From assembly GCA_949358305.1 (NCBI GenBank), contig OX442314.1:51036581-51096580 (forward strand): DNA of 60,000 nucleotides, given 5' to 3'. Shown here one piece after another: positions 18,218-37,486 of the stretch. A program made the position numbers and the translations under genes. The notes below the pieces were generated by a model, which saw only the letters and a program-made list of their open reading frames with translations, did no database searches and was not told the origin of the DNA. This DNA comes from Strigamia acuminata (Eukaryota; Arthropoda; Chilopoda; Geophilomorpha; Linotaeniidae). Position 1 is the stretch's first letter. Every line of letters starts with the position of its first letter.

Positions 18218-21200
18218 TTTTTTGGTGGCCCTTCCTCCCGAGATACTAAAAATTGCGAGCGTGGACGCATCATTTTTGCACCGGATCTCGTATAGTCTGA
18301 GTGGTGTCGCTGCAAGTCATCCCGTGCTCTTTGCTCTTCCAGCGGGAGGTCTGATGCATATCTGTCATCAATATACATTTGATTGTTCCTTATAAACTCT
18401 TGTAATTTTTCGAAAGAGCTGGCCATTGGTGCATCCACCATTCGTAATACCTTCTCGGAAAAAGGTGTCAGACCATTTCTGAATTTTCTATCTTCGTCGA
18501 AATCGCTGATGTGGTACGGGAGCTGAGCAATTAGATCTTCTGTTCGTCTTAAGTAAGACCGAATGTCTTCGCCCAACATTTGTTTGTGGTTGTCCCAATA
18601 CTTTATCATCATTGCATTGGACTCCCCGTATTCTTTCATAAATGCTTTTACAAATTCATTCCAGTGCGTGAATTTATTTTTTCGGAACCAATTCGTTGCT
18701 CCTCCAACCAACATTTTTGGTATCAACTTATGTAAAGCCACATCCGGGTCCATTTCGTGACTTGTCACCACATGCATTACTTCATCTAAAAACTGGGTTC
18801 CGATTTGCCATCCTCCATCAAACATGTCCGGATTAATGCGGTCCCACTTGATTTGGTGAGGTGAGCTGTAGTAATGTGTCCAATTATCAGTACAATATTT
18901 TAGAATAATCTTTCTTAAAACTTCCTCCATTTCCTGAGACTTTGAAGGAATTTGTGACAATTTTGAGTCAATCTGTCTCGCGATGATTTCTTCTAATTCT
19001 CTGGAACTAGTTGGTAATGCATTTAGTGGGGGCGGATCTCTATTATCCGAACGGGATTTCCCTCTATCCCATCTCTCGCCTCGTGGCCTTGAGTAGTTAG
19101 GCTCTTCACGATGAAATTGCTCAGAATGTGAGTATTTCCTTTCATACTCGTGTTGTGATGGTGGTGGACTAGAACGTGACCTTCGTTGGTCTCGGTATGA
19201 GTCGTCTCGTCGCCTATTGGAATCTTCACGTCGCCTGTGTGAATCATCACGTTGCTCATGTGAATCTCTATTCGTATAGGATTCGTACCAATAGGAGCCC
19301 CTATTTTGTTGTGAATCCTGTTGGCGACCATGTTGTGGATTTGGGCTTTCTCTTGATATCGACTCATTTCGATTATACCAGCTTTGTCCTACTGGACCAT
19401 AATCACCTTGTCTACGAGTCTCGTCTCTGAAGCGGGCGTCACTTTGCTGGCGCGGTTCGTCTTGATAACACGATATATTTCGCATGTCTGTGTCATTATG
19501 CGCTCGTGTTTCATTTGCAAATCGTACTTCACTGCGCGGACGGGCTTCTTGACGGTAATACGACTCATTTCGTAGATTTGTGTTTTCTGGTTGTTGGACA
19601 TTGTAACTGGATCGAGTCTCACTCAACTGTTGAGTGCTTCTATTGTAATTTTCGCCTGAATGTTGCGAATATTTTCCTTGTAGATAGTCGTCATAGTTTC
19701 TTATTTTCGTATAACTGGCTTGTCCAGTTGCTTCATCTTGCCCGGTTGCAGCATCTTGACTACTGCTTTTATCTTGCTCCGGAACTTCTTGATCATGTTG
19801 GAATTTTTGTTTTTCACTTTCGCGACTCAATTCGCGTTGACTATCTACTTGTTGTTTTTTCTGTGTTTCCCGCAATCTTCGTCGATCCTCTCGTTCGTTG
19901 GCTTCGGCTAACTGTTCAACCGCTTCCATGAATGTGTATGACCTTCGATAGGCGGGGTTCTCGTCATCTCGAGCGTCTTCAAGGTATTCTCCCAAGGCTT
20001 TGCCTCCACACGCGCCTTTTGTTGCAGGGTTACTGACTTTTTCAGTTTCCATTGGAGTTTGGCGATCTCTGCCATCAGAATCCATTTTTCTGCGTGCTGT
20101 CTGCCACTTTTGAAATTCATCCGGATCCACTCCTGTTACTGCACCTTGTTTTTTAATTGGTCCAGCAGGTTGGTCTGTTGCACGCTGACGATTTCTCTGT
20201 GCAATCATGTCCAGCACGTCTGGATTTTTTGCTGGTGAAACTGATGCTCTTTTAGCATCTCTTCTTTCATCCATATCACCTCTCCTTTTTAAAGGATTTG
20301 CGGACGAGCCTGGTGATAAATTGACCACTTCCGGCTGGTGTGGTGGAATGTTCGTTGGTCTGGCGTACTGGCATTGTGCAAGATATTTGAGCTCCTCATT
20401 TTCTTGGCGGACTCTTTCCGCTGCTTCTTGCGCTTCAAGAGCGTTCTGTCGAAGGTAGTGGATCTCCTTGCTTTCTGCTGTTTCCGCTGCCTGTTGTGCT
20501 GCAATTAATGCTAAACGTTCCGCTTCCACGCGGACTCTTTCCGCTGCAATCCTCTGTCTTTCGGCTTGCATAGCTGTTCGATCAGCCGCTATTTCCGCTA
20601 GACGTTTCTCCTGCAAGTCTCGATACTCGTTCGCCAAACGTATTTTTTCCTGTTCGATACGTTGATTTTCGGCACGTATCGCATCTCGATTTGCCAATTC
20701 CTGCGCTTTACGTCTATCACGTAATTCTTGACGTTCCGTTGCTAGGCGGATTCTCTCAGTTTCCATTCTGTCTTTTTCAGCTTGAATTTCTCTGTCCGAC
20801 TGGTCCTTTTTGGCACGAATTTCGTCTTCCGTCGCCTGTTTGGCCAATTCTGCCTCGTACTTCGCTTGGCGCGCTTGGCGTTCTTCCATTTTTAGACGTC
20901 TCACCATCTCGTACTCTTCCTGATGGAAATCTTGTAGCTGTCGGGTGCTGTCTTTCATCGCCTTTGTGATGTTTGCAACGTCTTCATCGGAAAGTGTAAC
21001 GCCTTCTGCGTACTGACGCTGTCGCTCTGCCAATCGATCTGCATTTTCTTGCATTAGGTCGGCGATACGTTGGCGCACTCGTGACAATTTGTGTCGGGTC
21101 GGGGAATTTTCGCCCGAAGTTTCCGCGTCGTCTCGCGCTCTTTGCTTGGCCGCGGTGTGATAATGTTTTATCAACTTCCCTCGTTTGTGAGCGACGGCGA

Positions 21201-21513
21201 TCACTTGCTCCAACGACATATTCGTCAAATCAATTTTACTGCTTGGAGTTGACGGCACGCTGGGTGGAGTTTTGTCGACTGGTGAGTTAACACAGGGCTC
21301 TTCTCTTCGAGTTTCCTGCGACGTTTCCAACCAAAAATCTTGACTGGTCAGTCGGCGCTGCTCGGGGTCTTGGTCCGATTCTCTCTCCGGACTGGATGAT
21401 GAATCGAAATACGGCTCCGCTGCTCCGCCGGTCGCTCCTCCAGCCGTACCGCCTCTAGTGCGGAGTCCTCGTCTCGTTCCTCTCCCTCTCCTCGAATCTT
21501 GTGGCAAAGACAT
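18133..21513 (-). CDS. gag: E1 Gag
   Basis: 1126 codons from ATG 21513, 128 bp after the 5' LTR; about twice the usual gypsy Gag length. N-terminal Gly/Arg-rich segment, then a long charged coiled coil (about 150-385, repeated AERxRxEAER-type heptads), then a Gln/Arg/Ser/Tyr-rich disordered part. The capsid core follows near residue 880 onward, with the hallmark TNWFRKNKFTHWNEFVKAF (W at 942). No zinc knuckle occurs in this frame; it follows in the -1 frame. The coiled coil is unusual for the family and could drive assembly. Confidence 0.92.
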   Translation of the reverse strand: MSLPQDSRRGRGTRRGLRTRGGTAGGATGGAAEPYFDSSSSPERESDQDPEQRRLTSQDFWLETSQETRREEPCVNSPVDKTPPSVPSTPSSKIDLTNMSLEQVIAVAHKRGKLIKHYHTAAKQRARDDAETSGENSPTRHKLSRVRQRIADLMQENADRLAERQRQYAEGVTLSDEDVANITKAMKDSTRQLQDFHQEEYEMVRRLKMEERQARQAKYEAELAKQATEDEIRAKKDQSDREIQAEKDRMETERIRLATERQELRDRRKAQELANRDAIRAENQRIEQEKIRLANEYRDLQEKRLAEIAADRTAMQAERQRIAAERVRVEAERLALIAAQQAAETAESKEIHYLRQNALEAQEAAERVRQENEELKYLAQCQYARPTNIPPHQPEVVNLSPGSSANPLKRRGDMDERRDAKRASVSPAKNPDVLDMIAQRNRQRATDQPAGPIKKQGAVTGVDPDEFQKWQTARRKMDSDGRDRQTPMETEKVSNPATKGACGGKALGEYLEDARDDENPAYRRSYTFMEAVEQLAEANEREDRRRLRETQKKQQVDSQRELSRESEKQKFQHDQEVPEQDKSSSQDAATGQDEATGQASYTKIRNYDDYLQGKYSQHSGENYNRSTQQLSETRSSYNVQQPENTNLRNESYYRQEARPRSEVRFANETRAHNDTDMRNISCYQDEPRQQSDARFRDETRRQGDYGPVGQSWYNRNESISRESPNPQHGRQQDSQQNRGSYWYESYTNRDSHEQRDDSHRRREDSNRRRDDSYRDQRRSRSSPPPSQHEYERKYSHSEQFHREEPNYSRPRGERWDRGKSRSDNRDPPPLNALPTSSRELEEIIARQIDSKLSQIPSKSQEMEEVLRKIILKYCTDNWTHYYSSPHQIKWDRINPDMFDGGWQIGTQFLDEVMHVVTSHEMDPDVALHKLIPKMLVGGATNWFRKNKFTHWNEFVKAFMKEYGESNAMMIKYWDNHKQMLGEDIRSYLRRTEDLIAQLPYHISDFDEDRKFRNGLTPFSEKVLRMVDAPMASSFEKLQEFIRNNQMYIDDRYASDLPLEEQRARDDLQRHHSDYTRSGAKMMRPRSQFLVSREEGPPKNKKVDHRLILNHEYQRDQRSNGYKTRPK
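18190..18223 (-). other. E1 first -1 frameshift signal (Gag to zinc-knuckle frame)
   Basis: Heptamer A AAA AAC at 18223-18217, in phase with Gag (CCA AAA AAC), 28 codons before the Gag stop. The -1 frame beyond it reads directly into the zinc-knuckle ORF. Downstream only a weak GTGG/CCAC pairing (spacer 6 nt) is visible by eye, so any stimulator here needs folding to identify. Confidence 0.78.
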
Positions 21514-21621
21514 TATTTGTTACACAGAATAGAGAAGAAAGAAACAGAAAAACTTTCTAACACAAATTTTTAAAAGACAAAATGGTGGTCCCTCAACTGA
21601 AGATAGTTGTTAAGGTTCAAA

Positions 21622-21639
21622 TTATTTAACGGGCCCCCA
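21622..21639 (-). promoter_or_regulatory. E1 primer binding site, tRNA-Pro type
   Basis: Two bases after the LTR the minus strand reads TGGGGGCCCGT, matching the tRNA-Pro 3'-end complement (TGGGGGCTCGT, from memory) at 10 of 11 positions. Farther on TTTGAACC resembles the T-loop complement. Confidence 0.75.
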
Positions 21640-21641
21640 GG

Positions 21642-22602
21642 TGTAATGAGCCCAAATTATTATTAAATAAATAATAATAATTCTAGACTTATTGATGCTT
21701 AGACAAGACTTATCATAAAAACTACTCTCTAATATAAAACTCACAAAATGGTTTATTCTGACTTAGAATAAGATAAATTACAGTGATGAATAAAGCTTAA
21801 TGGAAATAAGAAATGAAATAATAGATGAAATGACGAATTAACTTCAAATCGACGTGGAAACGTTATTCTGACGATTCCAACGTTCCGGCGATGATAACGG
21901 CTCGTTTCGTCGCGCTTCTACGGCTCTCTTTCGACGCTCGACTCGATTTTCTACTCGGCGTCGCTCCTCGGTGAAACGGACTTGTTCCGTGACTCAACTT
22001 CTTGAAATTGTCTGGCACAAATCGACTCCCGTCGATTTGCTTGGTCAGCCGGACTCTTTCCGATACTTCTTCTACACGTTCTCCGCAACTCCGTCGTCTT
22101 GGCGGCGAAACTGCGACTCTTTCGCACAACAATCTCTTCTCAACAATGTCGTTGAGACAAGATGAAATCTCACAATTGTATTCGTACAATTGCAAGAATG
22201 GACTCTAGCTGGATCCCTCTCAGCAAGAGTGTGGCTTCCCGTGTCACTAGTTGTGGTGGCACAAGATGAATCTAGCTGGATTCTTCACAGCAAGATTAGG
22301 AGTATAAAACTTCACGGAGGTTTTCACAAAATACTGGAGGATTTCTCTGGGTTATTTTGTGTTGTTTCTCTGGCAAAGTTGAATTCATACTGAGGAGTTC
22401 TCACTCCTCTCAGGACTCATTTCCTGTTTGGAGGCTTGTGGGCTGGTTACCCTGGCAACCACCCACATTTCCTCCCACTCTACTTAGCTTTCTTGCCTGT
22501 AGACAGGAAGCATAAAAAACTCAAACTAAAATATAATAAACTAAAATATAATTTTACAGACTTTTTTCTGTTACTTCCTTAGTGACCACTAGGGTCACTA
22601 CA
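21642..22602 (-). repeat. E1 5' LTR
   Basis: Same length (961 bp) and ends as the 3' LTR. The right end abuts the AACG duplication at 22603. Confidence 0.95.
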
Positions 22603-22626
22603 AACGTTTTGAATTGACCTACGACG

Positions 22627-22773
22627 TATATAAACAGCAAGTTCCAGTTAATCATTCATTCAACAATGCCACGTACACCAGCTGTGTCTCCCGCGCGGAA
22701 TTTCGACGCACCCGATTTGGAAAACGTTAAGCGAAGATTTGGCAGGAACGATACACACGTTTGTAAAATGTGA
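22627..22773 (+). promoter_or_regulatory. TATA-box promoter and 35-codon truncated ORF
   Basis: TATATAAA at 22627-22634, an initiator-like TCATTCATTCAACA about 25 bp later, and ATG at 22666 opening MPRTPAVSPARNFDAPDLEN before a TGA at 22771. A block of this ORF (GACGCACCCGATTTGGAAAA) recurs at 23228-23247. The arrangement looks like the 5' end of an older transposon gene interrupted by repeats. E1 sits 24 bp upstream of the TATA box. Confidence 0.5.
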
Positions 22774-22806
22774 CCGGCATAAAATGCATTGTAAACTTAC
22801 AGACAG

Positions 22807-22892
22807 TGTTCCTGAATATGAAGATCGAATCGAAAGAAGTGTTGGGAATTTCTTACACTTTCTTTCGATTCGATCTTCATGTTCAGGAACAG
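22807..22892 (+). repeat. Palindrome with ~36-bp arms
   Basis: TGTTCCTGAATATGAAGATC... faces ...GATCTTCATGTTCAGGAACA across a short GGGAATTTCT-containing loop. Confidence 0.85.
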
Positions 22893-23016
22893 TATCTTCG
22901 TTTTCGCCCTCGTTTTGTTCGATTAGCAAATCCAGAGATTTGTTAACGCAACCGACAAAAGTTCACACATTCTTGGGTCTTTAAGTGAATTTTTTATACC
23001 GGATAGAGCCTGTCCT

Positions 23017-23106
23017 CGCGGAAACAGTTGAAGAATATTCGAATTCTTCAGCATTCAATTCGAATTGAATGCTGAAGAATTCGAATATTCTTCAACTGTC
23101 TCCGCG
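23017..23106 (+). repeat. Near-perfect 90-bp palindrome without loop
   Basis: Two 45-bp arms (CGCGGAAACAGTTGAAGAAT... and its complement) meet at AATTCGAATT with one mismatch by eye. Such a sequence can extrude as a cruciform. Confidence 0.9.
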
Positions 23107-23248
23107 ATTTATTTCGACGCTTTTAATTAATAATTTCATTAATTTAGTTGATAAAACATCGATTTATCGCGATTTCATTCAATAAGGAAAGACAGAGTTT
23201 TGTGCAACGCGGTTCTATTGTTAATCCGACGCACCCGATTTGGAAAAG

Positions 23249-23444
23249 GTGACAGCACATTGTCACCTTTATTTTCGATAACGCGAAGTCAGACGCCCAA
23301 AAGTTACAACAATCAGCCTAAAAGAGAAAAAATCGGTTTACGTTACAAACGTAAATCGGTTCTTTCTCTTTTTAGGTAGATTGTGGTAACTTTGGGGCGA
23401 CTGACTTTGTGTTATTGAAAATAAAGGTGACAATGTGCTGTCAC
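23249..23444 (+). repeat. Foldback MITE, copy 2 (complete)
   Basis: GTGACAGCACATTGTCACC...GGTGACAATGTGCTGTCAC; almost the whole 196 bp is one inverted repeat with a centre at ACGTTACAAACGT. No clear target duplication is visible, so the superfamily is not assigned. Confidence 0.85.
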
Positions 23445-23516
23445 AACTCATAATCATCCCAACTATCGAAATTATTTCCAACTTTCATTATTGACGTTTC
23501 TCCTGATTTTGTTCGC

Positions 23517-23752
23517 ACCATAATAAGGCGGAGTTTGTTGTATATTAGTAGATATGTACTATGTACTAAGCTTATGTAGAGCGGTTTAATGCCGCCGCAC
23601 AATAACAAGAATAAATTCATTTCTAATTCTAAGTATTGAGTATTAACTATTGAGAAAACAATTTTTTTTTTTTTGCAAAATATTCATGTTATTGGGTTTG
23701 TTTTTGGCATTTCTCTAAAAACATGTTTTCAAAATTAATAGATTGATGGTAA
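23517..23752 (+). repeat. Dispersed repeat R230, copy 1 (copy 2 at 52518-52750)
   Basis: About 230 bp with GAGCGGTTTAATGCCGCCGC, a GAATAAATTCATTTCTAA block, a T-run and TTTGGCATTTCTCTAAAAAC in the same order in both copies. They differ by small indels and a few substitutions. Non-coding. Confidence 0.85.
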
Positions 23753-24635
23753 TTTGCTATGAGTGGTTTTAATAAGAAGTCGGACAATATTGAAGTTAAT
23801 TATTGGACGAAACCAAATGGAAAAAATGAAAGTTTAATAATTCCACGTGATAAAGCTAATGCTAAGCTAAGCTAAAAACACCGGCAAAGCTAATGAAAGC
23901 GAGAATGTTGCAACGAAGGAAACGCATTTGAAAGTTAAAGTTGAGCTAAAAAATAACAAATTAAAGAAGAAAATTGTTGAGAGTGGAACGTCAAATGTAA
24001 CAAGTAAACCAAAAAAACTACGTTTTTGAAAAAGGCTTTTATGCTGTATCCCTGCAAAATTTGCCAAATGACAAATCGTTTTTAGCAAACAAAAAATGTA
24101 ACTCAGATCAAAAAGTTATCAGCACCATTTGAAAGAGCGGCAAATTCGGCACGGGAAACATATTTTTAATTTTTTAATCCGTTCATTTTTCATATTTTTT
24201 GTTTTTATGGTCAAATTCAAATTGTTGAAAGTGTAATCCTAACAACGGTAACTTTAAATACTGTATCATTACTCAAACGTGTGCCAAACGTTTCATTAAT
24301 GCTTCAAAAACATATCACGAACGTTTCAAACAATGGTTTTTATTTGTTTAATTCGTACTTCCACTCCACAGCGCTTAAAAATGAATCTATTTTTTATTTT
24401 TTTTTATTATTATGTGTGGAATGACCTGTTCTAGGGCTTGACCAAGCCCAAATTTTAATTCTTTTTTATGCTGAATTAATTTTTGGAAAAAACACCCAAA
24501 ATTACACAAACCGGAAGTTGAACCACACACATAAACGTTCAAGGTAAGTTAAATAAAAGCCTTTAAAAAGGGAAGAAAACCAACAGACATCGTCACCATC
24601 TGTAAACAAATCAACCAAAAAGTCCACTGGAGGAA
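23753..24635 (+). other. Mostly non-coding; decayed Lys-rich reading frame
   Basis: At 23759 an ATG opens MSGFNKKSDNIEVNYWTKPN and stops after 38 codons. Shortly after, another frame is open for about 50 Lys-rich codons (about 23882-24029). Together they could be a broken small gene or chance. The rest to 24635 is AT-rich with no gene seen. Confidence 0.3.
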
Positions 24636-27076
24636 ATGAGTACAGTACAGCAACCTAAAAATCCACCAACCTAAAAAACCGGCACCAAAAGAAAAATCCG
24701 CCAATTTTTCCAACCACCAACGAAGAAAATTAAATTTGAAAGTGTTGTGGGAGCAAGTTGTTCGTCAGAGTGTGACAAATTAGCAATAGATGGCGCCACT
24801 AGTACTAGCGGCAAATTCAACCTCGAACTTACTATTTTCCGTAGAAATAGTTCACAAACATATTATTATGTTTGTTACGAATAAATGTGATTTAAATCGA
24901 TAATATAAAGATATATTATCAATACTTAATAAGATAAAACAGGTGTTACTGCTTTATCACCGATACATGACGAGAAACCCATTTTCAGAATGTATTTCCG
25001 TTCTGTGTATCCATTTCCTGTCCCCGGTATCCAGATCCGGTTTACATTAAGGATTAACATAATCCCACTTTGCATCTCCGTATCCACTTCCTGCGATACG
25101 AGATTGGTGGAACTTAATCACACCGAGTATAAAACTCCCTGACAACAGGAAGTTAGCTAGTTCTGTTTTCTGGTTATTTGGTATGTCCGCATGTCAAATA
25201 GCCGTTTCTTATACTCAGGGCATGGTCCTACCGGACCATGCATAGCATGGCTCTGCTGAGCCATGCAACCCCCGTCAACTGAAGACGAAGTTCGGACTAT
25301 TCATGTTTCCGTCAAACGGTCTTGCCGAGGAGAAAGCCTCCCGCATAAGTATCCTCGTGGTCGGACAATAGAATCACGTGTGATACCAAAGTATTTAGTA
25401 ACCGTCAGTAGCACTGTTACTGCAAGAGATTGACTCCATCACCTGATGGTGCCAAAGCAGTCTGCATGCAAAACATGCAGTTACCGCCAGTAGCACTATG
25501 TGTTTGGGAATGTTATATCTCTTCGGTGATGGTGCCAAAGCAGTCTACTTATGAGTAGTATCTCGGGTGATTAATTCTGTTGTGCAGAACTGCGGGCTAT
25601 ATCCCCCTGAGTACCAGTGCCGTCTCTCACCGCACTGTTATTTAGGGCACGCGCGATACTGTTCTGCTCAGCAAGGCGAACTTTGACGGCAATTGTGTGT
25701 TGCGATGTTTAACCCTAATTTATTTTGTAGTTGATAATAAACCTAAATTGTTTAAACTTGGCAACAAGTTAACAATCGAAGCAAGTCACGAGACTTGTTT
25801 CACCGTATGACGAATCAAATTCGTAACAATAAATTGAATACAATTTGTTGAGTTAATTTATTAAACTCACAACATCGCGAATTAAATATAATTCGCAAGC
25901 GGAACCTTGGCGAATAAATGACTTCATTTATTCATTGCCAATTTCCAACCCTAGTTGTGGCGGTGCAGTTAAAAGTCAACCGCACCTCTCGGATCGAACC
26001 AAACAGCATTACACGGACCATTACACGATACGAACCCGGAACGCGAAGGAACCAGTTCCACGATTACGAAGCGCCGACGGAAGCCGCGAGGACACAGCCA
26101 GCCCGGCTACGCGTAGATGACATCTTTTAACTCGGTCGAGCGGGCGTTTTGCCGTTCCCGAACCCCGGATCACCAATAACCGTAATGTTATTATTTTAGG
26201 GCCATTCGGCCATTTTATTGTATAGTTAAATGTGCTTTTAACTTGCCAAATGTCGGCATTAGTTTATGTATAACTTTTAGATTTGATTCTATTGTTTGAC
26301 AACAATAAATGTTATGATTTGAGAAACTATTCTTGTCTTTATTATCTCGTATTTAATCACTATTTCACGCGACTTATACCCGGTACTATCATGCGATAGG
26401 AGTTGTGGTCGTCACCGTCACAAGAGTCGTTGTCGATTGTTGTTATTGATCCGGTAAAATGGAAAAAAATTCTTAAACAGGATTTGGATTTGGATTACGG
26501 CATTGTGTTTGAAAAGAGCATTGCAGATTGAATGTTTCAACAGTTGGAGAAGCAAACCGAATACTATTCCGGCGATTTGGCGAAAATACGGGTTTTCGGC
26601 AAGTGGCACAACATTCCTAGAAAACAGGTGGCTTACGGTGATAATGGTTTATCTTACAAGTTTTCTGGCAACTGTCTTCCTGCTAAACCGTGGACCCCTT
26701 TCTTATCAACCGTCAGAAACATCGTCGAGAAATTGACTGGTTTTTCGTTTAATTTCGTGCTTATCAACAGGTACAAAGATGGACATGACAGCATTGGAGA
26801 ACATCGCGACGATGAAAATAATTTAGTTGCAAATCATCCGATTATGTCGCTTTCACTTGGCCAACAACGTGACTTTGTTCTTCGGCATGCTCTGGCTAAA
26901 AACAAATCCGGCAGGGACCAGCATCCACCATCATTCACTGTGTCTTGGAGCATGGAAGTTTGTTGGTGATGAATGCACCAACAAATAAACATTGGTATCA
27001 CTCACTTCCGGTAAGAAAAGGCGCGCACAACACACGCCTCAATTTAACTTTCCGCCATATGTTGGCAAAAAAATAA
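24636..27076 (+). pseudogene. ALKBH2: ALKBH2-type DNA dioxygenase pseudogene, split by a solo LTR
   Basis: Fe(II)/2-oxoglutarate oxygenase that in intact form repairs alkylated DNA bases in the nucleus. Part 1 (24636-24770) encodes an N terminus with a PCNA-box-like KRKIRQFF. Part 2 (26427-27076) has FGKWHNIPRKQ, FNFVLINRYKDG, the iron ligands in GEHRDD, and a distal part with HWYHSLPVRK and RLNLTF. The ligand and 2-oxoglutarate Arg motifs are present. Breaks: TAA at codon 13 (24672), the 1652-bp LTR after codon 45, an in-frame TGA at 26529, and a one-base loss near 26943 that shifts the C-terminal part. The frame is otherwise continuous across the LTR site. No introns are seen, so it may be a processed copy or an intron-poor gene. 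Sequencing error could explain single lesions, not the LTR. Confidence 0.88.
24771..26422 (+). mobile_element. Solo LTR of the E0 family inside ALKBH2 pseudogene
   Basis: TGTGACAAATTA...CCGTCACA, 1652 bp, flanked by the 4-bp duplication AGAG (24767-24770 and 26423-26426). It shares ordered blocks with the E0 LTR in opposite orientation. TATAAAA at 25128-25134 and AATAAA at 26304-26309 imply an R region above 1 kb. Between 25200 and 25960 it carries a series of short hairpins. LTR-LTR recombination would have removed the interior. Confidence 0.9.
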
Positions 27077-27399
27077 AAGAAAAACGTACCATAAGCCAGT
27101 GTTTATTACAAGTGTTATCCTTGCTTAAAGTGTTTAGTTCATTCAGGTATTACATATTACATTTTTATTTCACAGTTCGGACAACGCTTCCACCTACCGG
27201 TAGTTTTAAAAGTAAAAGTAAAAGTGTGGTAGCGCCAGTTAGTGGCGAAATATACAACCAATACTTTGATTTTACTTCAAGTTGTAAGCATCAACCAATT
27301 TTTATTTTTGTAACTTTAGTTAAAATATCTTCAATTATTATTGTGTTATCCAGAAAGTATGACAAATCCTTTTCAACATTCAAACCACAAACCAAACTA

Positions 27400-27405
27400 T
27401 TTATT
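27400..27405 (-). terminator. Poly(A) signal of the ABCC gene
   Basis: Minus-strand AATAAA about 83 nt after the ABCC stop codon. Confidence 0.65.
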
Positions 27406-27487
27406 GAATAATCAAACCATCTAAAGATATACAAACTTAAAATAACAATTAATCATTACCACTAAATCATCAACCATCTTCTAAGTT

Positions 27488-36946
<9,459 letters not shown>

Positions 36947-37300
36947 CTTTATTCTCACCACCTTGGAATGAAACAATGCAACAGACACGAGTGTTTTTGT
37001 ATGATTTTTATTTTTATTTTACAATTGTTTAAATAACATTAAAAATATTTTATGTCAGGCAAAGATAGGTGATTCCAATGTGTTGAGCAGTGTGTGTAGG
37101 TGCAGTTTTTCTCTCGGTTTAGTTAGACGTTGAAAAAATTTTGTTTTCATACGTTTTTTGTTTTTATTTTTGACAATTAAGTGCAATCGCATGATTATAG
37201 TTTCTTTCTTTATGGTTTTAAAATCTTGAATTAAAAATTATTAAATTTATTTAAGTATTGTTAAACCCTAGGACTATTTTGTGAGCACCTTGTTGCTAGT
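36947..37300. other. 5' flank of the ABCC gene
   Basis: AT-rich, no gene. The ABCC promoter should lie here on the minus strand; I see no convincing TATA box or initiator. Confidence 0.4.
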
Positions 37301-37486
37301 TTGACACATGTCGGTCAAGATGAAGTGCTACATTCTGTTGAAATTGGCGTAAAAGTACAGTGCACATTCTGTGATCTCATTATACCCGCGACTTACGCTT
37401 TTCAAAAGTTCCAAAAATTTCTCAAAACGCCCGGGTTGTTTGTAGTCTTGTGTCCAAGATGTTCTCAATTTATTTCATTTATTTAT
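37301..37486 (+). pseudogene. Possible zinc-ribbon fragment (paired CxxC)
   Basis: Open frame with VQCTFCDLIIPATYAF...VVLCPRCSQFI, two CxxC pairs about 30 residues apart. The frame then runs into T-rich low complexity. It could be an exon of the decayed element that includes the Ulp1-like frame downstream. At 37792 a 40-codon frame (MAGMVPWNGQLANLFYHVRF...) follows a good acceptor-like TTTATGTTTTCAG. Links among these pieces are unproven. Confidence 0.3.

Larger units (their letters stand above)
7644..22602 (-). mobile_element. E1: complete Ty3/gypsy LTR retrotransposon, 14,959 bp
   Basis: Two 961-bp direct repeats (7644-8604 and 21642-22602) begin TGTA and end TACA. They are flanked by the 4-bp target duplication AACG (7640-7643 and 22603-22606). 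On the minus strand the order is 5' LTR, tRNA-Pro-type primer site, Gag, zinc-knuckle frame, Pol (PR-RT-RNaseH-IN), a 718-bp spacer, a 1076-codon 3' ORF, polypurine tract, 3' LTR. All frames are open and the long open frames inside the two LTRs translate identically, which points to a recent insertion. It is larger than typical gypsy elements (5-9 kb), mainly through the long Gag and the extra ORF. Confidence 0.96.

Noticed and set aside
19023-19622. Minus-strand alternative frames within E1 Gag
   Set aside because: Shadows of the low-complexity Gag region; the Gag frame is continuous across them.
25918-26130. 70-codon frame in the solo LTR
   Set aside because: Inside a non-coding LTR with frequent inverted repeats; no partner frame in the E0 LTR.
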